A stretch of DNA of 64,000 nucleotides. It comes from a halophilic archaeon. Its GTDB lineage: Archaea > Halobacteriota > Halobacteria > Halobacteriales > Haladaptataceae. Under the pieces are notes generated by a model that did not search any database, was not told the origin of the DNA, and worked only from the letters and a program-made list of their open reading frames with translations. A program made the position numbers and the translations under genes. Every line of letters begins with the position of its first letter. Within the stretch, counting starts at the first letter, position 1. The stretch spans positions 229,095-293,094 of the forward strand of contig QNGA01000007.1 in the NCBI GenBank assembly GCA_003298465.1, given 5' to 3'. Positions 24,455 to 32,441 of this stretch are shown in pieces.

Positions 24455-25583
24455 ATGCCCGCAACCACCCAAACGACACAACAATCCCAGACAGAACCCC
24501 GTCGGAAAGACGTCCAGAAGACGTTCTGGACCGACAGCAACGGCGACACCAAGCTCGACGCGCTCGCCGCCCTGCATGACTGCTCGCAGGGCGCGCTCGT
24601 TCGCACCCTCGTCGACGACGCCTTTACTGACCAGTTCGACGACCTCGACCCCACACACATCGAGCAGGGGCGTGTTTCTGTCGAGGACCTCCAAGCACTC
24701 GCCAACAACGAGATCACCGTCGACGACCTCGATGTAGAGTCAGACCCCGACACATCGATAGCGGAGTACGAGCCCGACTCGTACTATCTCACGGTCACGC
24801 CCGACGACCTCGCCGAGCCCGGCCCGGAACTCGATTGGGAAACGCTCCGGGATGCAGTCAAAAATCCCGAAGACGGCGGCTACTGGAACGACGATCTCGA
24901 AATCCATGAGAGCCGCGTCAGTGAAGACACACTGAAGGCGAGCCACCGCCCGGCCGCTCGCATTCTCACCGGGCTAGCGCGCTCACGCGCCTACGAGAAC
25001 GGTGTCGTTCCCCGGGAGACGATCGACGATCTCGTCGACACCTACTGTCTCCACCTGACCAACCGTGTCGCAGACGCCGAGCAGGAACGTGGCGAGGAGC
25101 ATATTCGTGAGACGTACACGAGCCTCGTCACCGACCAGCTCTACGAGAATCCAAGTCCGACTGCCGATTCGTACTACTGTAGCAAGGATGCCCTCCGGAC
25201 ACGGCTGCAGACGGAGCTAGACACCGCACAGTCTGTCGCCGAGCGCGCCGACACCATCATCCGACTTCGACGCCTGGAACCCGACTGACGACGCCGACGA
25301 AGACGATGACACCAACGAGTTGCGCGAGGAGTGGCAGCGTGATCTCGCCCGCTGGCTTACAGACATCGCTCGCGCAAAACACGCTGGCCGTACGTACGCC
25401 ACGGAACTCCGTCGTGGCGACTACGAGATCGACCACGCCGACGAGAGTATGACTGCGTTTGACGCGGTGCATGCTCGCCTGCACGACGCGCTCGAAGTGG
25501 TCGACGATCTGCCGGCGGATGTGAAGACCGATCTCATCGACCGGCTCGACGACGCGGTTGTCGCCGCCATCACTGGCAACTAA
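24455..25583 (+). pseudogene. Large accessory-operon gene split by a +1 frameshift near 25258
   Basis: The first frame (24455-25288) begins with a strand/HTH-like segment (KTFWTDSNGDTKLDALAALH, then DCSQGALVRTLVDDAF) recalling ribbon-helix-helix proteins. Near 25255 the DNA reads GACACCATCATCCGACTTC. The paralogous relic near 33990 reads GACACCATCACCGACTTC, one base shorter. Removing that base joins the frame to WNPTDDADEDDDTNELREEW and on to a tail ending DDAVVAAITGN at 25583, giving about 375 residues. So the gene is either recently inactivated, programmed to shift, or mis-sequenced. The family is unrecognised. The tail recurs at 28395-28550. Confidence 0.7.
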
Positions 25584-25781
25584 TCGAAGAAAGACGACGA
25601 CAGCGTTCGCCCGAGTGCCCGTAGCGTCAGCGTTCGCCAATAGAGCACAGTCTCCCTGATGAGTACTCAGAGCGCATCGAACGGGCGCTGATGAGCGACG
25701 TCTAAACAGACGTTTCTCTGGACAGCGTCACATAGTAAGGATTCGACTGGATTCGTTGGTGTGAACGGCAGGTGACGACGT
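25584..25781. other. Short intergenic stretch
   Basis: No gene. The segment AGTGCCCGTAGCGTCAGCG ... GAGCACAGTCTC at about 25613-25655 resembles AGAGCCAGTAGCGACAGCG ... GAGCACTGCAGTCTC after the duplicated tail near 28580-28623, showing that the duplication extends past the stop codon. Confidence 0.4.
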
Positions 25782-26054
25782 CTATTCGGCGTCGATGACT
25801 CGGACCTGGATGTCGTCGTTGGCCTGCGAAATGGAGACAGTGACGTCGTCGATGTCGAATTCGATAGAGAGACCGGTGGTTTGCTGGCAGCTGAAGAGCG
25901 TATCGAGTGCATCAGGGTCGATCAGATCGTAGAGTCGGAACTCGCTGTCGTGCGGGTCGATGCCATTGTATTGTTCGAGCGCTTCAATTACGGCGATGCT
26001 CGCACAAGAACCATATGCACATCCTGATGGCTTCTTGGCGGTTGTAGCAGCCAT
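25782..26054 (-). CDS. HalOD1 output-domain protein (90 aa)
   Basis: 90 residues. After a Cys-bearing N-terminus (SGCAYGSCASIAVIEALEQY) comes the HalOD1 pattern: FRLYDLIDPDALDTLFSCQ, then a TGLSIEFDIDDVTVSISQAN hairpin and a VRVIDAE end. HalOD1 is a small haloarchaeal domain thought to serve as an output module in signalling; it also occurs alone, as here. The start at 26054 has an AT-rich upstream (TATACTC...). It lies between the accessory operon and non-coding element 1 on the opposite strand. Confidence 0.75.
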   Translation of the reverse strand: MAATTAKKPSGCAYGSCASIAVIEALEQYNGIDPHDSEFRLYDLIDPDALDTLFSCQQTTGLSIEFDIDDVTVSISQANDDIQVRVIDAE

Positions 26055-26223
26055 TACGTATACTCTATTAGACCCTGCCGTGCATAAGAGTGTTGCTCAA
26101 TACACACTATAGTATAAACAGATTCTCTGTAGCTATCCCTCAGGTCGCATTTTAACGAGAGCACACCTAACCGGTGAAGTAATTTCTCGATGAGTCTAAA
26201 GAGAAGTATCGAGATAAGAAAAA

Positions 26224-26777
26224 GAGTGATATCACTTGCCGGGTGCCAGCAGTCTCCGGGACACCGAGTGTCCAATGAAACTGGCGCTCACCACCCCGAA
26301 ACACCCCCGGTCGCGAGTGATATCACAATCACCGCTGTTGTTCTCGTCCACACTCCGCCACCAATCTCAGGGGCCGGCGGAAACAACACGAGATGCTCAC
26401 ACCAGCCAGCCGTCGATAGCACGCAGTACACGAAACCACACGCTGAGCGGAAAGCGAGTGCCGTTCCGGACTCCCTGTGGTCGTCCGTCACTCCAATGGC
26501 TGTCGTACGGACATCTAAAGTCACGAGCCGTATAAAGATTGTCCGTATAAATAGTTGTATTAAGTTTCTATACCTGGGAATTAGCACGGGATTTCGACTG
26601 GTATTCCTGCAACCGACCGTGGTCAGCGATGCGTTCCAGCCCCCTTCCAGGGTGGTGCCGGCGTGAGTTGGACGACGAGAACACCCGAGGTTGTGATATC
26701 ACCGCGAGCGGTGAGATCGGGATGAGTGAGGGGCCCGATGTTCTCACGCCACCCCGAGGTTAGCAGAACATACTAGC
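26224..26777. repeat. Non-coding duplicated element, copy 1 (554 bp)
   Basis: This copy is homologous to 29317-29869 (553 bp). It holds three copies of the perfect palindrome GTGATATCAC at 26226, 26317 and 26693; copy 2 has them at 29319, 29409 and 29784, with spacing kept to within 1 bp. Blocks between the palindromes are conserved, including CCGTATAAAG and a following CCGTATA. The second and third palindromes each sit in an inverted repeat with TGTTCTCGTC, so 26317-26702 is bounded by imperfect inverted ends. The element closes with TTAGCAGAACATACTAGC. No intact reading frame is shared between the copies. Confidence 0.75.
26760..26777. promoter_or_regulatory. Palindromic motif, copy 3
   Basis: TTAGCAGAACATACTAGC, at the right edge of duplicated element 1, matches the TTAGTA-N6-TACTAA motif with a few changes. 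Confidence 0.4.
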
Positions 26778-26823
26778 GAGCGCGGAGGTTGCATGTGTCG
26801 AGAATACTGAAATCTGGGCACCG

Positions 26824-26853
26824 TTAGTAAAATCACGATTAGTAAAATCACGA
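26824..26853. repeat. Tandem 15-bp repeat before the ATPase gene
   Basis: TTAGTAAAATCACGA occurs twice head to tail, with no spacer, followed by a TTTAGATAATC promoter-like stretch 46 bp before the ATPase start. This arrangement suggests a regulator or initiator binding site. Confidence 0.5.
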
Positions 26854-26899
26854 TTTAGATAATCGGCACTACTATCTATCACCGGCGTGTAGTCACTGT

Positions 26900-28294
26900 A
26901 TGGCACATCCGCGGTTTGTGAATCGCGAATCGGAGCTCGATATGTTACGGTCGCGGTTCCAAAATGAGACGGCTGAGCTAATCGTTGTATATGGTCGGCG
27001 TCGGCTGGGGAAGAGCGCGCTCGTTCGCGAGGCGATACGCGACGAAGAGACGGCGGTTTATTGGCAGGCGACGGAGGAAACGCCAGACGCACAGCTTGCG
27101 AATTTTGTTGAGACAGCGGGCGATGTTTTTCCGATTGTAGATGACATCCAGCGTGACTGGGAAGCGCTCCTCCGAACACTTGGCCGAGAGGATGCAACTG
27201 TTGTTCTTGACGAGTTTCCGTATCTGATTGAGTCGGACGATGCACTGCCGTCGAAGATTCAGCGGGTCTGGGATATGCATCTCGAGGAGACGGGGATGAC
27301 GCTTGTGTTGGTTGGATCGTCGATTAGCGTGATGGAAGAGAAAGTGCTCGGCGGTGGCAGCCCACTCTATGGTCGCCGGACAGGTGCGATTGACTTACCG
27401 CCACTCTCGCTGGCGGATGCCCGGCAGTTCTATCCGAGTGCTGATCCAGAGACAACGATTCAGTCGTGGGGTGTCTTCGGTGGAACACCCTACTACTTGC
27501 GAGCGCTCACCCCGTCGAAGTCACTGGCAGAAAACATCCAATCGCATGTTCTCTCTGAACATGGCGTCCTGCATAATGAGCCCGAGTTCCTGCTACGGAC
27601 GGAGTTCGGGATTCGCGAGCCACAGACCTACTATACGATTCTGCGTGCAATTGCGACTGGCAAGCGGGCGCCAAACGAAATTGCGGACTTTGCTGGCGTC
27701 GATTCGAACACGCTTGGGTCGTATCTCTCGAAACTCCGGCGGCTGCGATTGGTTGAGCGCGATATTCCCGTGACGGCGAATCCGAATTCGACACGGAAGA
27801 GCCGGTATCGACTGCGAGAACCGCTCTTCCGGTTCTGGTTTCGATATGTCTATGGCCAGGAGGACCAGCTTGTCCAGCTCGGCGATGATGCGTACGAGCA
27901 ACTGGTCGCGCCGACGTTCACGGACTACATGGGGTCGATGTTCGAAATCGTCTGCCAGGATGCGCTTCCCTTACTGATACCGAAAACGTATCAGGGAATC
28001 GGCTACTGGTGGCACCAGCAGCATGAACTCGATGTCGTTGGCCTCGCAAGTGATGGAACGCTTGTCGCAGGCGAGTGCAAGTATACGTCACGCGAGATGA
28101 CAGAGGGCGATCTCGCCGATCTCGAGCGGAGTGCAGCACAGATTCGCTGGACGCCAGACAACGGGACGGAGCCAACATACCACTACTGTTGTTTTAGCCG
28201 CTCTGGCTTTTCAGACGGGCTTCGAACCGCCGCAAATGACCGTGACGATCTCTCGTTGTTTGACCCCAGTGATATTGTTCAAGGCACTAAGTGA
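26900..28294 (+). CDS. Archaeal AAA ATPase with DUF234 C-terminal domain
   Basis: 464 residues. The N-terminal ATPase_2 (STAND-like) domain begins RFVNRESELDMLRSRF and has a Walker A-type YGRRRLGKSALVREA at about 30-45, Walker B VVLDEFPYL, and sensor LVGSSISVMEE. A winged helix (ADFAGVDSNTLGSYLSKLRR) follows at about 265-300. The C-terminal DUF234 region includes YRLREPLFRFWFRYVY and a nuclease-like ELDVVGLASDGTLVAGECKY (E-D-ExK pattern of PD-(D/E)XK folds). Such proteins are frequent on archaeal mobile elements with uncertain roles (defence, replication or toxin-antitoxin have been proposed). It sits between the two duplicated non-coding elements. Confidence 0.85.
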   Translation: MAHPRFVNRESELDMLRSRFQNETAELIVVYGRRRLGKSALVREAIRDEETAVYWQATEETPDAQLANFVETAGDVFPIVDDIQRDWEALLRTLGREDATVVLDEFPYLIESDDALPSKIQRVWDMHLEETGMTLVLVGSSISVMEEKVLGGGSPLYGRRTGAIDLPPLSLADARQFYPSADPETTIQSWGVFGGTPYYLRALTPSKSLAENIQSHVLSEHGVLHNEPEFLLRTEFGIREPQTYYTILRAIATGKRAPNEIADFAGVDSNTLGSYLSKLRRLRLVERDIPVTANPNSTRKSRYRLREPLFRFWFRYVYGQEDQLVQLGDDAYEQLVAPTFTDYMGSMFEIVCQDALPLLIPKTYQGIGYWWHQQHELDVVGLASDGTLVAGECKYTSREMTEGDLADLERSAAQIRWTPDNGTEPTYHYCCFSRSGFSDGLRTAANDRDDLSLFDPSDIVQGTK

Positions 28295-28376
28295 ACTACT
28301 CTGCCCTGCTCGCTTGTGGTCGCTCGGTGAGGGTGGAGCTTCCTGTTTCCAGAACGCACTGGGCAGAACCATCGTA
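28295..28376 (-). mobile_element. Scar of an IS200/IS605-type element (tnpB 3' end)
   Basis: Directly after the ATPase stop, GTGAACTACTCTGCC ... GAGGGTGGAGCTTCCTG ... CTGGGCAGAACCA matches the tnpB end at 53213-53300 (GTGAACTACCCTACC ... GGGGAGGGCTTCCTG ... TGTGCAGGAACC) in the same orientation. Only about 80 bp remain. Confidence 0.6.
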
Positions 28377-28394
28377 GTATACGAAGTCACGGAT

Positions 28395-28550
28395 ATCAAC
28401 TATACCGATGAGAGTATGATTGCGTTCGACGCGGTGCACGCTCGTCTGCACGACACGCTCGAAGCGGTCGATGAGCTGCCAGCGGACGTGACTGCCGACG
28501 TCATCAGCCGCCTCGACGACGTGTTCGTGGCCGTCATCACGAACGAATAG
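28395..28550 (+). pseudogene. Duplicated tail of the accessory-operon gene
   Basis: The frame reading ESMIAFDAVHARLHDTLEAV and ending DDVFVAVITNE-stop closely copies the tail at 25437-25583 (ESMTAFDAVHARLHDALEVV ... DDAVVAAITGN). Everything before it is missing; an IS scar lies immediately upstream. No start codon fits the family, so this is a fragment. Confidence 0.7.
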
Positions 28551-28715
28551 TTGCCGACCACCGCCAGCGATGGTCGTCCTAGAGCCAGTAGCGACAGCGC
28601 CGGCCGGAGCACTGCAGTCTCACGACCAGTAGCCGAGACGGACGATGTGTCGTTCGGTCAAACGACTGTTTGTTCCTTACGAAGATATTTACTGACTTAC
28701 AGTGACCGAGAGAGT

Positions 28716-28958
28716 ATGGAGTGGCGCCGTCTGGGCCAGGGATTCGGCGTTCTCGGTATCGTTGGCGGTAGTATCGGAGTCTGGTATGCATTCCAGCGAC
28801 AGATGTGCACGATGGTTGCCGGCGGTCCAGATCACTGCGCGCCGAACATCGTCTATCTTGTTCCAGGAGTACTTGCCGTACTCCTCGGATTCGGTCTGCT
28901 CGTGTTTCTGTATCGGCGTCAGCGATCCAAAGACCCACAGACGACAGGAGCGGAGTAG
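28716..28958 (+). CDS. Small two-helix membrane protein (80 aa)
   Basis: From the ATG at 28716, 80 residues form two membrane segments: LGQGFGVLGIVGGSIGVWYA and IVYLVPGVLAVLLGFGLLVF. A loop with two Cys (QMCTMVAGGPDHCAPN) joins them and a basic tail (RRQRSKDP) follows. TATA-like GAAGATATTTACTG lies about 27-37 bp upstream, giving a leaderless transcript. The function is unknown. Confidence 0.6.
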   Translation: MEWRRLGQGFGVLGIVGGSIGVWYAFQRQMCTMVAGGPDHCAPNIVYLVPGVLAVLLGFGLLVFLYRRQRSKDPQTTGAE

Positions 28959-29316
28959 CGAGACGCCTGCTACGACGCACAACAACCGAAAAGCACGGTG
29001 CTGCGCTTCGATACGGAGAGTACTGTCCCGTTGCGATACTCCTGGCTCGGACTGATAGCAGCCCATCTTCTCCCCCACAAGATAGCGCACAGTTACCACG
29101 TCACGATCGAGATCGTCGACGTCAGCCAGACCGTTGCGTCCAGTAACAGTGGCAAACGAAACGTCGAGGCAGAGCCGTCGACTGGCTCAGTGGCGTGAGC
29201 AGTAGTCTCACCGCGGAGACGGAGTCTTGATTCGGCGGTGTCGGTCGCTGTCCGTCAGTGACGCACTTCGTAATGGAACGCTCAGTACTGGCTCGGACGT
29301 GACGGCAGGCCGACGT
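28959..29316. other. Intergenic region, no gene seen
   Basis: Several short overlapping frames exist but none has coding character, a recognisable family or a promoter. Nothing else was recognised before duplicated element 2. Confidence 0.4.
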
Positions 29317-29869
29317 GAGTGATATCACTCGCCGGGTGTCAGTAGCGGCCGGGACACCAGATGTCCAGTGAAATCCACGCTCACCACCTGAGACACCCCC
29401 CGTATCGAGTGATATCACAATGCGGGCTGTTGTTCTCGTCCAGACTCTGCGACCATCCATGGGGCCGGTGGAAACAATATGAGACGCTCACGCCGATACG
29501 CCGTCGAGTGCACGCAGAACGAGAAACCACACGGAGAGCGGCAGTGTCGTGCCGTTCCGGACTCCCTGTGGTCGTCCGTCACTCCAACGGCTGTCGTACG
29601 GACATCTAAACCCACTAGCCGTATAAAGGTGGCCCGTATAGACAGTTAGATTAAATGTCTATACAGGGGGATGAACACGTGGTTTCGACCAGTGTTCCTG
29701 CAACCGACCGTGGGCAGCGGTGCAATACATCCCCGTCCCGGGGGGTTGTTGGCGTCGCTGGGACGACGAGAACACCCGGGGATGTGATATCACTGAAACC
29801 GGGAAGCTGTCGCTGAGAAGTTAAACGTCCAGAGAGTACTTTTGGCCCGGATTAGTAGAATATACTAAC
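29317..29869. repeat. Non-coding duplicated element, copy 2 (553 bp)
   Basis: This is the partner of 26224-26777. The GTGATATCAC palindromes at 29319, 29409 and 29784 are spaced 90 and 375 bp apart (91 and 376 in copy 1). The conserved block at about 29555-29670 includes CTCCCTGTGGTCGTCCGTCA and two CCGTATA boxes. The last 75 bp differ from copy 1 except for the closing motif TTAGTAGAATATACTAAC (29852-29869). Confidence 0.75.
29852..29869. promoter_or_regulatory. Palindromic motif, copy 4
   Basis: TTAGTAGAATATACTAAC closes duplicated element 2 and matches the 808-825 motif at 16 of 18 positions. Confidence 0.45.
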
Positions 29870-30203
29870 AGATGTCGCTTGCGATGGTGGATCGAGAGTG
29901 AAACAGCATGACAGGAGAGAGGCAAAAGGACGTCGAACACTTGTGGCGACGACGCTGGGGTCCTACGAGGCCGAGACCGCGGACGGGCCCAGCAGGGCCG
30001 ACGCGGCCGCCGGCTATCCAAGCAAGTAAAAACGAGATCAAATATTCCGAGAGAGTCCAATACCCGTCGATTTCCTGCTGACGCCGGTTCGCTTTGTTCC
30101 GAAGCGCTCTTACAAATAATCTTGAATCTCACCATCAATTTCATTTTTGAACGGGAACGTGGGTGAGAAAGGTTCAAAAGCATCCTCTTCCTCCTTTGGC
30201 GGT
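29870..30203. other. Intergenic region before amino acid importer operon
   Basis: No gene seen. The stretch GTTCAAAAG near 30172 could serve as the TATA element for the operon beginning at 30204. The rest is unrecognised. Confidence 0.4.
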
Positions 30204-31016
30204 ATGGAACGCAGAACGTCTGTCGATATGGACCGTCGTACCTACGTAAAGGTCGTTGGAGCGAGCGGCGTTGCTGGCTTGACCGGAACCGCTGGCTGTC
30301 TGGGTAGCAGCACTGGTTCCGGCGGCGGCAGCAAGAAGTTGACCGCCGGGACCGCGCCCGGATTCCCGCCGTTCGAGATGAAGCAAGGCGGCGAACTCGT
30401 CGGGTTCGACATCGACCTGCTGGAAGCGGTCGTCTCGGAGAGCGAGTACACGCTCTCGGGCTGGGAGGAGTTCGAGTTCAAGGGGCTCATGCCCGCGCTC
30501 GGAAGCGATAAAATCGACGTTGTCGCGGCCGCGATGACCATCAACGATAAGCGCGACAAGAAGATCGACTTCTCGAACCCCTACTATAGCGCCGACCAGT
30601 CCATTCTCGTGCGTAAGGGCGGGAACTTCTCGCCGTCGAAACTCGGCGACCTTTCGGGTCACCCCATTGGCGCCCAGAAAGGGACGACTGGCGAGGGCAT
30701 CATCAAGGACGAGCTCCTTTCGCCGGGGAAGCTCAAGCAGTCGAATTACAACTCCTACGGAAGCTACGTGCTGGCGGTCGAAGACCTCGTCAACGGCAAC
30801 ATCGACGCCATCGTCGTCGACAAGCCGGTTGCCCAGACGTTCCAGAGCAAGCGAGACGTCTCCATCGCGTTCACGCACAAGACCGGCGAGCAGTACGGCT
30901 TCGGCGTGCGCGATGGTGCCAGCGACGTCCAGAAGGCACTCAACAGCGGCCTGAAGGCGGTGCGCGACAGCGGCAAGTACACAGAGATCCGCAACAAATG
31001 GTTTAGCGACTCGTAG
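30204..31016 (+). CDS. Polar amino acid ABC transporter substrate-binding lipoprotein
   Basis: About 270 residues. The N-terminal DRRTYVKVVGASGVAGLTGT with a following AGCLG is a Tat lipoprotein signal. The mature protein has the SBP family-3 pattern: FPPFEMKQGGELVGFDIDLL near the start, DVVAAAMTINDKRDKKIDFS with FSNPYY, GAQKGTTGE, and a GFGVRDGASDV close. Family 3 proteins bind glutamine, arginine, cystine and similar ligands; the ligand here cannot be assigned. An ATG at 30228 (MDRRTYV) is an alternative start. It is the first gene of a four-gene operon. Confidence 0.9.
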   Translation: MERRTSVDMDRRTYVKVVGASGVAGLTGTAGCLGSSTGSGGGSKKLTAGTAPGFPPFEMKQGGELVGFDIDLLEAVVSESEYTLSGWEEFEFKGLMPALGSDKIDVVAAAMTINDKRDKKIDFSNPYYSADQSILVRKGGNFSPSKLGDLSGHPIGAQKGTTGEGIIKDELLSPGKLKQSNYNSYGSYVLAVEDLVNGNIDAIVVDKPVAQTFQSKRDVSIAFTHKTGEQYGFGVRDGASDVQKALNSGLKAVRDSGKYTEIRNKWFSDS

Positions 31017-31020
31017 AGCC

Positions 31021-31695
31021 GTGTTGACTCCACTGCTGTCGGGCGACTTGGCGTTCGTATTCGATAACGTCCCGTACCTGCTGGGCGGGACGGTGCTGAC
31101 CGTCGCGCTGACTGCCGCCAGCATCTTGCTCGGCTTCCTCGTAGGGTTCCCTGCGGGGACCGTCGAGGTGTACGGAGGCCGGTACGCCAGTGGTGCAGTC
31201 GAGACCGCGGGCGTCGTCCTTCGAGGAACGCCTATCGTCGTCATCCTGTTGTTCGCCTACTTCGGGACGCCGATCGAGAGCGCGTTCCTCGCTGCCGTCC
31301 TGGGGCTCGGGCTCCGGAGTGCGGCCTACCAGTCGCAGATTTTCCGCGGTGCAATACAGAGCGTCGACGAGGGCCAGATGGAGGCCGCCCGCGCCGTCGG
31401 GATGTCACGACTGCGGGCGATTCGCCACGTCGTCGTTCCGCAGGCGCTTCGCCGGTCGATTCCGGGCTTCCAGAACGAGTTCACCATCGTCCTCAAGGAC
31501 ACGAGCGTTGCGTTCGCTATCGGCCTCTCGGAGCTGCTGACACGGAGCAACGATCTGTTCGTCCAGAACACCAACGCCGTGCTGGAGGTCATCCTGTTCG
31601 CCAGCGCGGTGTACTTTGTGCTGACGTTCGCCACGAACCGGACGCTGGACTACGTCGGCCGCATCTTTGCAATTCCAACTGGTGATTCCACATGA
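31021..31695 (+). CDS. Amino acid ABC transporter permease (HisM/GlnP type)
   Basis: 224 residues, five predicted helices. The EAA-type loop is GQMEAARAVGMSRLRAIRHV followed by VVPQALRRSIPG, and VVLRGTPIVVILLFAYFG is diagnostic of polar amino acid permeases. It starts with GTG 4 bp after the binding-protein gene and its stop overlaps the ATPase ATG by 4 bp. It forms the channel with the second permease at 32434-33414. Confidence 0.9.
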   Translation: MLTPLLSGDLAFVFDNVPYLLGGTVLTVALTAASILLGFLVGFPAGTVEVYGGRYASGAVETAGVVLRGTPIVVILLFAYFGTPIESAFLAAVLGLGLRSAAYQSQIFRGAIQSVDEGQMEAARAVGMSRLRAIRHVVVPQALRRSIPGFQNEFTIVLKDTSVAFAIGLSELLTRSNDLFVQNTNAVLEVILFASAVYFVLTFATNRTLDYVGRIFAIPTGDST

Positions 31696-32441
31696 GTTTA
31701 CTACGCGTCGAGAACCTCTCGAAGAGCTACGGTGACGAGCGCGTCCTCCGGGACGTGAGCTTCGAAATGGGACAGGGCGACGTCGAAGTCGTCGTCGGCC
31801 CGAGCGGGAGCGGGAAGTCGACCCTGTTGCGGTGCGTCAACCGCCTCACGGAGGTCGACGCGGGAGACATTTACCTCGACGGCGAACTCATTACGGGACC
31901 CGACGTCGACGTGAACGAACTCCGGCGGAACGTCGGGATGGTGTTCCAAGACTTCAACCTCTTCGCGCACCTGACCGCCCGCGAAAACATCACGCTCGGG
32001 CTCCGCCGAGTCAAGGGACTCTCGAAGGGGGAGGCCCGGCAGAGAGCCGACGAGCACTTGGAGATGGTCGGCCTCGCAGCCCAGGTCGACTCCTATCCGG
32101 CGGAGCTGTCTGGCGGTCAGCAACAGCGGGTCGGCATCGCCCGGGCGCTGGCGATGGAGCCGAAGCTGATGCTGTTCGACGAGCCGACGAGCGCGCTTGA
32201 CCCTGAACTCATCGGCGAAGTGATCGGCGTGATGCGTAAACTGGTCGAGCGCGGCATGACGATGCTGGTGGTCACCCACGAGATGGGATTCGCGAGGTCG
32301 GCCGCCAGCACCGTCACCTTCCTCGAAGATGGCGCTATCGTCGAACGCGGGCCGCCCGAACAGTTGTTCGAACACCCCGAGCAGTCCCGGACCGAGGAAT
32401 TCCTCGGTCGACTCAGCGTTGCCCACAGCGACCATGAGTGA
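31692..32441 (+). CDS. Amino acid ABC transporter ATP-binding protein (GlnQ type)
   Basis: 249 residues with Walker A GPSGSGKST, Q-loop MVFQDFNLFAHLTA, signature LSGGQQQRVGIARALAM, Walker B LMLFDEPTSALDPEL and switch histidine VTHEMGFA. This is the exact pattern of the GlnQ/HisP subfamily. It overlaps the upstream permease and the downstream permease by 4 and 8 bp, indicating tight coupling of the four importer subunits. Confidence 0.94.
   Translation: MSLLRVENLSKSYGDERVLRDVSFEMGQGDVEVVVGPSGSGKSTLLRCVNRLTEVDAGDIYLDGELITGPDVDVNELRRNVGMVFQDFNLFAHLTARENITLGLRRVKGLSKGEARQRADEHLEMVGLAAQVDSYPAELSGGQQQRVGIARALAMEPKLMLFDEPTSALDPELIGEVIGVMRKLVERGMTMLVVTHEMGFARSAASTVTFLEDGAIVERGPPEQLFEHPEQSRTEEFLGRLSVAHSDHE

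Noticed and set aside
26288..26587. Minus-strand frame within duplicated element 1, partly similar to one in element 2
   Set aside because: Similar peptide pieces occur in both copies but the frame breaks in copy 2 and no start is shared; more likely a result of DNA similarity than of a protein.
26824..26853. Possible CRISPR repeat
   Set aside because: Only two repeats with no spacer between them and no cas genes nearby.
30174..31244. Minus-strand frame of 356 codons opposite the amino acid binding protein
   Set aside because: The sense strand encodes a complete Tat lipoprotein of a known family; the antisense reading has no motifs.
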